DNA of 64,000 bases from Hymenobacter aquaticus. GTDB lineage: Bacteria > Bacteroidota > Bacteroidia > Cytophagales > Hymenobacteraceae. Each line of letters starts with the position of its first letter. Position 1 is the first letter of the stretch. This document shows, one piece after another, positions 9,912-16,609 of the stretch. Both the position numbers and the translations under genes were made by a program. The notes under the pieces were generated by a model. That model saw only the letters and a program-made list of their open reading frames with translations. It was not told where the DNA came from and searched no databases. The stretch lies in contig NZ_SRLC01000003.1 in the NCBI RefSeq assembly GCF_004765605.1, positions 186,001 through 250,000 on the forward strand. Reading direction: 5' to 3'.

Positions 9912-10070
9912 AAGCTGTTTAGAAAGTCAAAACAGCGCGTCATGTCGAACGCAGTGAGACATCTCGCGTGCTGACGTTGCCAGAGTAATCTGATTACCAC
10001 TGCACGCGAGATGTCTCACTGCGTTCGACATGACGGCCTGACGTGTTACGAGCCACTTTCTAAACAGCTT
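9912..10070. repeat. Nested perfect inverted repeat between convergent genes
   Basis: The outer arms are 16 bases and exact (9912-9927 and 10055-10070, AAGCTGTTTAGAAAGT and its complement). Inside them are 34-base exact arms (9938-9971 and 10002-10035) containing CATGTCGAACGCAGTGAG. The whole 159 bases is a near-symmetric palindrome with a 30-base centre. It ends only two bases before the sdaAA stop, so it may terminate transcription of sdaAA. It has no coding content and looks like a dispersed intergenic repeat. Confidence 0.9.
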
Positions 10071-10072
10071 GA

Positions 10073-10978
10073 TTACATCTGGTCTTCGTCGGGCAGAATG
10101 TTTACGTCCTGCACCAGCACCATCTTCTCGATTTCGCGGCCCCGGGGCGTGTTGGCCAGGCCGCCGAGGGCGGTTTCCTTGTAGCGCGTTTCCATGCTCT
10201 GCCCCACCTCGCCCAGCGCCGCCACGCACTGGTCGACAGGAATAACGGGGTTGACGCCGGCAATGGCAATCTGGGCCGAGGAGAAGGCAATGGCCGCCGC
10301 CGAGGCGTTGCGCACCACGCAGGGCACTTCCACCAGGCCGGCCACCGGGTCGCAGACCAGGCCCAGCATGCACTGAATGGTAATGGCCACGGCCGCAAAC
10401 ACCTCGTCGATGCTGCCGCCCAGGCAATACACGATGGCGCCCGAGCCCATAGCCGCCGCGCTGCCGGTTTCGGCCTGGCAGCCGCCCACGGCGCCGGCCA
10501 GGGAAGCATTCTGCTCGATAATGAGGGCAATGCCGGCGGCCACGAGCAGGCCCTCCAGAATCTTGTGGTCGTCGAGCTTGTGCAGATCCTGAATGGTGAC
10601 CAGCACGCCGGGCAGAATACCGGAGGCCCCGGCCGTGGGCGCCGCCACCACCCGGCCCATGCAGGAGTTTACTTCCTTGGCGCCCAGGGCTCGGGTGATG
10701 AGCTGCTTGAACTCGGGGGACAGCACCGTGACGGGCGAGGCGGCAATTTTCTTGGCCCCGTTGTTTATCATGCCCGAGCGCGAGGTCATGTCCTCGGTCA
10801 GGCCGGTTTTCACCGCGTCGCGCATCACGTCGTAGGCCCGTTGCAGGCCGGGCCAGATATCGGCTTCGGCCCGCCCCTTCTGCTCGATTTCGTAGTCGAG
10901 CACGGGCTGGTAGAGCGCCTCGCCGGTGGCCTCGCAATGGGCCTGCCAGGAGGCAAAATCAGTGAATAAAAGCGACAT
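10073..10978 (-). CDS. sdaAA: L-serine ammonia-lyase, iron-sulfur-dependent, alpha subunit
   Basis: 301 aa. Deaminates L-serine to pyruvate and ammonia using a 4Fe-4S cluster. The alpha-chain signature APTAGASGILPG (113-124) is intact, and three cysteines in the usual context, GGC167QAE, C209DPVAG and EVPC220, are the likely cluster ligands. The length is normal for the separate alpha subunit. The N-terminal ACT-like beta domain is not fused and no beta-subunit gene is adjacent, so the partner must be encoded elsewhere. The gene stands alone, convergent with the giant secreted protein gene and divergent from the lipoprotein gene at 11084. Confidence 0.92.
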   Translation of the reverse strand: MSLLFTDFASWQAHCEATGEALYQPVLDYEIEQKGRAEADIWPGLQRAYDVMRDAVKTGLTEDMTSRSGMINNGAKKIAASPVTVLSPEFKQLITRALGAKEVNSCMGRVVAAPTAGASGILPGVLVTIQDLHKLDDHKILEGLLVAAGIALIIEQNASLAGAVGGCQAETGSAAAMGSGAIVYCLGGSIDEVFAAVAITIQCMLGLVCDPVAGLVEVPCVVRNASAAAIAFSSAQIAIAGVNPVIPVDQCVAALGEVGQSMETRYKETALGGLANTPRGREIEKMVLVQDVNILPDEDQM

Positions 10979-11083
10979 GATGGGTGGGAGCTACGGGTGG
11001 GAAAGTAGTGCGTGTACGCAAACGGGAGGCGAAAATCGAACTTTTTTACGAGTCGCCTCGCCAATTAGTATCTACCTTTAACA

Positions 11084-11566
11084 ATGCTTTATTTCTATTC
11101 GTCCGTTTTGCGCTCCACTATTTCCGCTCTTACCGTCAATGCCAGCCGCTGCCTGCTATTTCTGCTGCTCACAGGCTGCCAGGTCAACTCCACCCGCGTC
11201 AATGTCGAGGAAGACAAAAAAGCGGCCGAGCTGTTTGTCGATGCCTACCTGATAAACCAAAAGCAAGGCCACCAAGCCGCTATGATACAGGCGTATTCGA
11301 AGGAAGTCTGGACGGTAACACCCCAGGAAAAGATGCAGCAGCTGTTCCGGAAGCGCGGTGAAGTGCTGGGCCGCCTGCAACACGCGGTGCTGGCCGATTG
11401 GCAAAGCAAAGTGGTTACTGGCTCCAACCCCTCGAGTACGTTTCAGCTGCAGTATAAAAACCAGTATGAGAAAGGCGAGGCGCTGGAAACCTTCGGGCTG
11501 CGAACCGAGCACGACTCCCTAAAAATCATCAATTACAACATCCAGTCCGACGCCTTCCTGCGCTAA
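11084..11566 (+). CDS. Small lipoprotein of unknown function (DUF4019-like?)
   Basis: 160 aa. The N-terminus is a lipoprotein signal with lipobox LLTGC (C32), so it should be membrane anchored. The mature part is an alpha-helical segment (about 42-62) followed by a beta-rich half with FRKRGEVLGRL and later FGLRTEHDSLKI. This layout recalls the DUF4019 family of small envelope proteins, but the match is weak. It has its own start region divergent from sdaAA, with a hairpin after its stop. No functional partner is evident. Confidence 0.65.
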   Translation: MLYFYSSVLRSTISALTVNASRCLLFLLLTGCQVNSTRVNVEEDKKAAELFVDAYLINQKQGHQAAMIQAYSKEVWTVTPQEKMQQLFRKRGEVLGRLQHAVLADWQSKVVTGSNPSSTFQLQYKNQYEKGEALETFGLRTEHDSLKIINYNIQSDAFLR

Positions 11567-11586
11567 GCCCCGACCCGATTTTCCGC

Positions 11587-11637
11587 ACCAAACCCCGGAT
11601 CCAAGCCGTGCAGCACCGCTTGAGTCCGGGGTTTGGT
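11587..11637. terminator. Hairpin between convergent lipoprotein and msrB genes
   Basis: A 13-bp exact stem, ACCAAACCCCGGA (11587-11599) with its complement (11625-11637), and a 25-base loop. There is no long T-tract on either strand, so termination efficiency is uncertain. It lies 20 bases after one stop and 21 before the other. Confidence 0.6.
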
Positions 11638-11658
11638 GGGTAATTAGGGCCGTTTTAC

Positions 11659-12117
11659 TTACGCCTGCTGCGGCTCGCCGACCAGCTTAATGGCGGCCGA
11701 GTTGATGCACAGGCGCAGGCCGCTGGGCGGCGGGCCGTCGGGAAAAACGTGGCCCTGGTGGGCGTCGCAGACGTTGCAGAGCACTTCCACGCGGGTCATG
11801 CCGTAGCTGGTGTCTTTCTTGTAGCGGATGGCGTTTTCCTGCACCGGCTGGGTGAAGCTCGGCCAGCCCGTGCCGCTTTCGAACTTGGTGCGCGAGTCGT
11901 AGAGCGGGGTGCCGCAGCACACGCAGGCGTAGAGGCCCGCCTCGTGGGCTTCGCAGTATTCGCCGGTGAAGGCCCGCTCGGTGCCGTGCTGCCGCGTGAC
12001 GTGGTACTGCTCGGCGGTGAGCTGCTGCTTCCACTCGGCATCGGTCTTTTCTACGCGCCGGTCGGGCGCCGGGCTGCCGTGGTTGGCCAGCCGGATAACA
12101 TCATTCCAGGTTTGCAT
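11659..12117 (-). CDS. msrB: Peptide-methionine (R)-S-oxide reductase MsrB
   Basis: 152 aa. Reduces the R epimer of methionine sulfoxide in oxidised proteins. Zinc ligands are present as two CxxC pairs (C65/C68 in CVCCG and C114/C117 in CNVCDAHQGH). SGTGWPSF (81-88) forms the substrate pocket and the catalytic residue is C137 in RLCINS. There is no signal peptide, so it is a cytoplasmic form. MsrA is not adjacent. The next gene in the same direction starts far upstream, so msrB is probably monocistronic. Confidence 0.95.
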   Translation of the reverse strand: MQTWNDVIRLANHGSPAPDRRVEKTDAEWKQQLTAEQYHVTRQHGTERAFTGEYCEAHEAGLYACVCCGTPLYDSRTKFESGTGWPSFTQPVQENAIRYKKDTSYGMTRVEVLCNVCDAHQGHVFPDGPPPSGLRLCINSAAIKLVGEPQQA

Positions 12118-12186
12118 ATCTAGGTTGGGGGTGAAATTCAGAGAAACTACCTTTTGCCAAACGCGGCGAGTGGGCGGGAAGTTTTG

Positions 12187-12837
12187 CTACTCGTCAATTC
12201 CCCAACTCCATAGCACGCATTCATCCCAGCCTCCCCCGGGCTTGCGCCGGTAGAGTAGCAGCGAACGGGATTCGCCCGTTACCCAGCCGCTGTACTGCCA
12301 AACAACAACCCGGTTATAATCGGCGCTAAACAACGGCAGCGTAAAGGCACAATAGGACTGCTGCCGGTCGCGGCGCCGGGTGCGGTGGATGGTCCTGAAA
12401 GTCGGCCACCGGGGCAGCATCCGCCGGCGGTAGGCAGCCTCCATCTGCCGCAAGTCGGCGAGGCTAAACGCAGCCGGGCAGTGCAGCCGGCGCCATGTTT
12501 CCCGGAAACCAGACCGTTGAGCCGGCGCGTAAATTGTCGTGTCGGCCGAGTGCAGAATAAATAGTCGATACTTGAAAACCCGGCTGGTATCACTGCCCGT
12601 TGCGTATTTGTAGGCCATGCTGCTGTCACCAGGAAACAAGGCGGTAAGGCCGTTTTGGTCAGCGACGGGCCAGTAAACAGGCTTTTCATACAGGCGCCGA
12701 ATAGTGGTTTTCTGCCTTACGCTGGTCAGCTTCCAGCGCATGAAGTTGATAGTGGCCGTATCGTAGGAGGCTGTGGGCGCGGGCTGGGCCGTGGCTCGCA
12801 GGCTTACCAATAGAAGCACAAATACATAAAAACGCAT
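12187..12837 (-). CDS. Secreted protein of unknown function
   Basis: 216 aa. A signal peptide (hydrophobic core 3-15, cleavage near ATA-QP) precedes a mature domain rich in aromatic and basic residues: an alternating beta-rich first half, an Arg-rich middle (RTRRRDRQQ near 155) and a C-terminal segment VVVWQYSGWVTGESRSLLLYRR. I do not recognise the family. It is divergent from nnrE-nnrD across 63 bases. A real gene is favoured because of the clean signal peptide and typical codon use. Confidence 0.6.
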   Translation of the reverse strand: MRFYVFVLLLVSLRATAQPAPTASYDTATINFMRWKLTSVRQKTTIRRLYEKPVYWPVADQNGLTALFPGDSSMAYKYATGSDTSRVFKYRLFILHSADTTIYAPAQRSGFRETWRRLHCPAAFSLADLRQMEAAYRRRMLPRWPTFRTIHRTRRRDRQQSYCAFTLPLFSADYNRVVVWQYSGWVTGESRSLLLYRRKPGGGWDECVLWSWGIDE

Positions 12838-12900
12838 ACTCTATACTTGCCGGTGTTTTCTCGAAGATGCCACAACACGGAAGAATCCACATTACCCGCC

Positions 12901-14415
12901 ATGAAAATCCTTACCGCCGCCCAAACCCGCCAGGCCGACCAGGCCACGCTACGGGAACAGAACATTTCGTCGGCCACCCTGATGGAGCGCGCCGCCGCGG
13001 CCTTCACCCAGTGGCTGATGGCCCGCCAGAGCCCGGCCGAAGCGGGGGAAGTGCTGGTGTTCTGCGGCCCCGGCAACAACGGCGGCGACGGGCTGGTGGC
13101 GGCGCGCCTGCTGCACGGGGCCGGCTACGCGGTGCGCGTGTTCGAGCTGCCCGCCGACCGGTATTCCGCCGACTTCGAAGCCAACCGGCAGCGGCTGCCG
13201 GCGCCGGTGCCCATCAGCACCGTGCGGGCCGATGCGCTTCCCGCCGTGCCACCCGCCGCCCTGGTCATCGACGCGCTGTTTGGCACGGGTTTGTCGCGCC
13301 CCTTGTCGGGGCTGGCGGCGGCGCTGGTGCAGCATCTGAATCAGGCCGGGGCCCGCATCGTGGCCGTGGATATGCCCTCGGGCCTGCTGGCCGACGCGCC
13401 CCAGCCGCCCGACTCGCCCATCATCCGGGCCCGGCACACGGTTAGCTTCGAGCTGCCCAAGCTGGCGTTTCTGCTGCCCCAGAACGCGCCCTACGTCGGT
13501 CAGTGGCACACGGTGCCCATTGGGTTGAGCCGCGAGTTTCAGGCGGCGGCCGACGGCAACCGGTACTTCGTGGATGCCACGCTGCTGGCCGGGCGCCTGC
13601 CCCGGCGGGCCAAGTTCGGCCACAAGGGCACCTACGGGCACGCCCTGCTGCTGGCCGGCAGCCGGGGCAAAATCGGGGCGGCGCTGCTGGCCGCCCAGGC
13701 CTGCCTGCGCAGCGGCGTGGGGCTGCTCACGGTGCGCACCCCGGCCGTGGGCTACGACATTCTGCAAACCGCGGCCCCCGAAGCTATGGCCCTCCCCGAC
13801 TCCAGCCCCGACTACCTCAGCGAGCTGCCCGACCTGAAATCCTACTCGGCCATTGGCATTGGTCCCGGTTTAGATAAGGCCGACAGCGCCCGGCAGGTGC
13901 TGGAAAAGCTGCTGCGCGCGGCTACCGTACCGCTGGTCGTTGATGCCGACGCGCTGAACATGCTGGGCGCTAACCCCGAGCTGCTGGCCCTGCTGCCCCC
14001 CGATTCTATCCTGACGCCCCACCCCAAGGAGTTTGAGCGCCTGGCCGGCCCGGCCCGCGACGACTACCACCGCCTGGACCTACTGCAAGAATTTTGCCGC
14101 GCCCACCAGTGCTACACCGTGCTGAAAGGGGCCTACACCTGCCTGGGCACGCCCGATGGAGCCCTGTACTTCAACAGCACCGGCAACCCCGGCATGGCCA
14201 CCGGCGGCAGCGGCGACGTGCTGACGGGCGTGCTCACCGCCCTGCGCGCCCAGCATCTATCGGCCCTCGACGCGGCCCTGCTGGGCATCTATGCCCACGG
14301 CCGCGCCGGCGACCTGGCCGCCCAGCACACGGGCGAGGCCGGCCTCGTTGCCGGCGACCTGACCCGGTTTCTGGGCCCGGCCCTACAGGAGCTGACTACC
14401 GCCGAAGCATTCTGA
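12901..14415 (+). CDS. nnrE-nnrD: Bifunctional NAD(P)H-hydrate epimerase / ADP-dependent dehydratase
   Basis: 504 aa from ATG 12901; the longer TTG reading at 12847 adds 18 residues with no domain content. It repairs damaged NAD(P)H hydrates. The N-terminal YjeF-type epimerase domain (about 1-210) shows GPGNNGGDGLVAAR near residue 55 and VDMPSGL. The C-terminal ribokinase-like dehydratase (about 215-504) shows KGTYGHALLLAGS, DADALN, LTPHPKEFERL, LKGAYTC and GNPGMATGGSGDVLTG with the catalytic aspartate. Fusion of both activities is the usual bacterial form. A long inverted repeat follows the stop. Confidence 0.95.
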   Translation: MKILTAAQTRQADQATLREQNISSATLMERAAAAFTQWLMARQSPAEAGEVLVFCGPGNNGGDGLVAARLLHGAGYAVRVFELPADRYSADFEANRQRLPAPVPISTVRADALPAVPPAALVIDALFGTGLSRPLSGLAAALVQHLNQAGARIVAVDMPSGLLADAPQPPDSPIIRARHTVSFELPKLAFLLPQNAPYVGQWHTVPIGLSREFQAAADGNRYFVDATLLAGRLPRRAKFGHKGTYGHALLLAGSRGKIGAALLAAQACLRSGVGLLTVRTPAVGYDILQTAAPEAMALPDSSPDYLSELPDLKSYSAIGIGPGLDKADSARQVLEKLLRAATVPLVVDADALNMLGANPELLALLPPDSILTPHPKEFERLAGPARDDYHRLDLLQEFCRAHQCYTVLKGAYTCLGTPDGALYFNSTGNPGMATGGSGDVLTGVLTALRAQHLSALDAALLGIYAHGRAGDLAAQHTGEAGLVAGDLTRFLGPALQELTTAEAF

Positions 14416-14441
14416 CTAATTTCTCCGGTCAGCGTCGGGCT

Positions 14442-14610
14442 GTAGAGACGCAATATTTTGCGTCTCGTCGTTGAACGACCGGAACCGCGCCTTCTCGTAG
14501 CGGAAAACTACCAGTCGTCACCGTGCAACGACGAGAACCGCGCCTTCTCGTAGCGGAAAACTACCAGTCGTCACCGTGCAACGACGAGACGCAAAATATT
14601 GCGTCTCTAC
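14442..14610. repeat. Composite element: 32-base inverted ends around a 53-base tandem repeat
   Basis: The ends 14442-14473 and 14579-14610 are exact 32-base inverted repeats, and each arm folds on itself (GAGACGCAA/TTGCGTCTC). Between them are two direct copies of a 53-base unit (14482-14534 and 14535-14587), the second running into the right arm. There is no open reading frame. The element fills the gap between nnrE-nnrD and the UbiA-like gene and may act as a terminator in both directions. It looks like a miniature non-autonomous repeat. Confidence 0.85.
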
Positions 14611-14627
14611 TACCCTAACAAACTGCT

Positions 14628-15521
14628 CTACGTGGCCCAGTACACGGCCAGAAACTGCACCACCATGATGCCGTCGGCCAGCAGGGCGAAGTAGTAATCG
14701 GGGCGGGTTTCGTCGGCAAACCAGATGATGAACCCGGTCAGCACCGTGGGCAGGGTCAGGACGAGCAGGTGGGTGGCGCTGAGGCCCGGCGGGATGAGCA
14801 GCGCCGATACGGCCAGGCTGAGCAGGGCTATGGCTTTGGCGGCCCGAATCCCGAAAATGCCCGGAAACGTGCGCGTGCCGCTGAGCAGGTCCTTGGTGTA
14901 GTCACGAATATCGAACACGAAGGCCAGGGCCAGGATAAAGAAGAAGCGGCGGCTGAAGAGCACCATCACGACCGGGGCCATCAGGGCTTTGCCCAGATAC
15001 AAGGCCGGCACCCACACGGTAATGGCCGCCCAGACGTAGGCAATCAGGAATACCTTGAGCAGGGGTAGGTCGCGCAGGGCCCGCCAGTGCCCGCGCAGCT
15101 TCAGAATGGGAAAGGAATATAGCAGGGAAATAGCGGCCAAATGCCCCAGAAACAAGGTCAGGTGGCGCCAGCCGTCGAGCCAGAACAGCAGCGCGGCCAC
15201 GGCCAACGAGCCCAGGGCCAGCAGAAACAGCTCCCGCCGGTGCTGAATCATCCAGAGCTTGCGCCCGGACAATACCGCCTGCTGCCGGAACTTGTAGGGC
15301 AGCACGCTGTCGATGTTGTAGAGAAACAGCGTGGCCGTGAAAATCAGGGTGGCCAGCCGAAAGGGAATGTGCACGCGCCAGAACAGGAACGTGGCCCAGG
15401 TGAGACTGGTAGCGGCGGCGGCGACCAGCACGCTGCTGTACAGCGTGGCATCGAGGCAGCGCTTCAGGCCGGCAGAAAAGGCAGGAACGGCGGCCGCTGG
15501 TTTGTCGCTGACTTGGCGCAT
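14628..15521 (-). CDS. UbiA-like prenyltransferase-superfamily membrane protein
   Basis: 297 aa from ATG 15521; an upstream TTG at 15557 would overlap the probable promoter. About eight hydrophobic helices fill the length. Two short polar motifs sit where the UbiA family binds prenyl diphosphate: LYNIDSVLPY in the first loop and DIRDYTKDLLSG in the later one. The first motif is degenerate compared with NDxxDxxxD, so catalysis is uncertain. Substrate unknown. A TATCTTTG -7 element lies 50 bases upstream. The gene stands alone between repeats. Confidence 0.6.
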   Translation of the reverse strand: MRQVSDKPAAAVPAFSAGLKRCLDATLYSSVLVAAAATSLTWATFLFWRVHIPFRLATLIFTATLFLYNIDSVLPYKFRQQAVLSGRKLWMIQHRRELFLLALGSLAVAALLFWLDGWRHLTLFLGHLAAISLLYSFPILKLRGHWRALRDLPLLKVFLIAYVWAAITVWVPALYLGKALMAPVVMVLFSRRFFFILALAFVFDIRDYTKDLLSGTRTFPGIFGIRAAKAIALLSLAVSALLIPPGLSATHLLVLTLPTVLTGFIIWFADETRPDYYFALLADGIMVVQFLAVYWAT

Positions 15522-15570
15522 GGCTCCGGGCGTCTGGGAGTAAGAATCAAAAAGCAAGAACGCCCCGCCG

Positions 15571-15578
15571 CAAAGATA
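15571..15578 (-). promoter_or_regulatory. -7 element for the UbiA-like gene
   Basis: TATCTTTG on the minus strand fits TAnnTTTG exactly. It would start transcription near 15565, about 44 bases before the ATG. No clear TTG is present at -33. Confidence 0.45.
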
Positions 15579-15590
15579 GGGTTCCGGCCG

Positions 15591-15854
15591 CTACCGGCCG
15601 GTTTCGGCGTGGCGGGCATCCACCGGCTTCGACTCGGGCGAGCCTTGCTGCCGCAGAAAGATGGAAAGCCCCACGATGGACACGATGGAGAGAAACTCGC
15701 TTTGCCAGTTCTGGAACGACTGAAACCAGAACCGGGACGTGGCCAGAAACTCCCGGAGCGAAACGGCACCTTTCCCTTGCTGATGCTCAATATTATACAT
15801 TATACACGTCCAGGCCACCCTGGGCGTGCAGCCACAGCCGGGCAACAGGCCCAT
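15591..15854 (-). pseudogene. Truncated DUF6766-like membrane protein remnant
   Basis: An 87-codon frame whose last 65 residues (YNIEHQQGKGAVSLREF, FQNWQSEFLSIV, FLRQQGSPESKP, HAETG) match the C-terminal half of the DUF6766 family as I know it. In full-length members (roughly 200 aa) these motifs follow an N-terminal membrane helix that is missing here. The residues before YNIE (GCGCTPRVAWTC) look like noise. Translation could begin at the ATG for MYNIE, giving one helix and a short tail, but the family core is lost. Most likely a 5'-deleted gene. Confidence 0.55.
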
Positions 15855-15862
15855 AACGTAAA

Positions 15863-15891
15863 ATCCCCGCCAACCGGGCCGGTCAGCGGGG
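15863..15891 (-). terminator. Rho-independent terminator of ppa
   Basis: Read on the minus strand, CCCCGC and GCGGGG form a stem with an imperfect inner extension, followed by ATTTTA. It lies 27 bases after the ppa stop. Confidence 0.7.
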
Positions 15892-15917
15892 AATCTACCT
15901 ATTGGCAGTCGAATGGA

Positions 15918-16490
15918 CTACAGCTCCACGCCGGTCGACTTTTTCACGCCCGAGGCGTCGAAGGTCTCGTTGTAGAGCTTGATGCTGTCCTCGATGATGC
16001 GGTAGGCATCTTCGCGGCCCATGAAACGCTCTACCGTTACCTGCTTGTGTTCCAGGGCTTTGTAGTCCTCGAAGAAGCGGCGCATTTCCAGCAGGGTGTG
16101 CGGGGGCAGGTCGGCAATGTCGTTGTAGTGGTTCACGGAAATGTCGTTGGCGGCCACGGCAATGATTTTGTCGTCTTCCTCGTCGCCGTCAATCATCTGC
16201 ATCACCCCGATTACCTTGGCATCGACCAGGCACATGGGCACGATGTCGACCGAGCAGATAACCAGAATGTCGAGCGGGTCTTTGTCGTCGCAGTAAGTCT
16301 GCGGGATGAAGCCGTAGGCGGCGGGGTAGTGCACGGCCGAGAACAGCACCCGGTCCAGCTTGAGCATGCCGCTGTCCTTGTCCAGCTCGTACTTGCCTTT
16401 CGAGCCTTTGGGAATTTCAATGATACCGTTCACGACGGCGGGGGCGTTTTCGCCGCGCTCCACGTCGTGCCAAGGGTTAAAATGAGCCAT
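15918..16490 (-). CDS. ppa: Inorganic pyrophosphatase
   Basis: 190 aa. Hydrolyses pyrophosphate to phosphate and so drives biosynthesis. Family I signatures are clear: EIPKGSKGKYELDK, YPAAYGFIPQTY, the acidic metal-binding motif DDKDPLDILV and later DGDEEDDKIIAV. The length is slightly longer than the E. coli enzyme, normal for Bacteroidota. It is followed by its own terminator and separated from the upstream phosphatase gene by an A/T-phrase inverted repeat, so it is probably transcribed alone. Confidence 0.95.
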   Translation of the reverse strand: MAHFNPWHDVERGENAPAVVNGIIEIPKGSKGKYELDKDSGMLKLDRVLFSAVHYPAAYGFIPQTYCDDKDPLDILVICSVDIVPMCLVDAKVIGVMQMIDGDEEDDKIIAVAANDISVNHYNDIADLPPHTLLEMRRFFEDYKALEHKQVTVERFMGREDAYRIIEDSIKLYNETFDASGVKKSTGVEL

Positions 16491-16506
16491 TGTTGGGTTG
16501 TTTGAA

Positions 16507-16595
16507 TTGGTTTTTGGTTTTCGGTTTTCAGTTTTTGGCCTTCAAGAATCGGGGTTCAGACAAAAGACGTGTCTGTTCCAAAAACCAAAAACCAA
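16507..16595. repeat. Inverted repeat built from TTGGTTTTT phrases
   Basis: Arms 16507-16521 and 16581-16595 are exact 15-base complements (TTGGTTTTTGGTTTT). Each is embedded in a longer low-complexity stretch of GGTTTT or CCAAAAA phrases. It sits between the 3' end of the PafA-like gene and the start of ppa. Confidence 0.8.
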
Positions 16596-16609
16596 CAACG
16601 AAAAACCGG

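Noticed and set aside
14482..14587. Possible CRISPR-like repeat
   Set aside because: Only two directly abutting 53-base copies with no spacers and no cas genes; it is a tandem duplication inside an inverted-repeat element.
15464..15790. Overlapping minus-strand frame near the DUF6766 remnant, considered as its missing N-terminus
   Set aside because: It is in a different frame, overlaps the remnant and contains no membrane helix or family motif.
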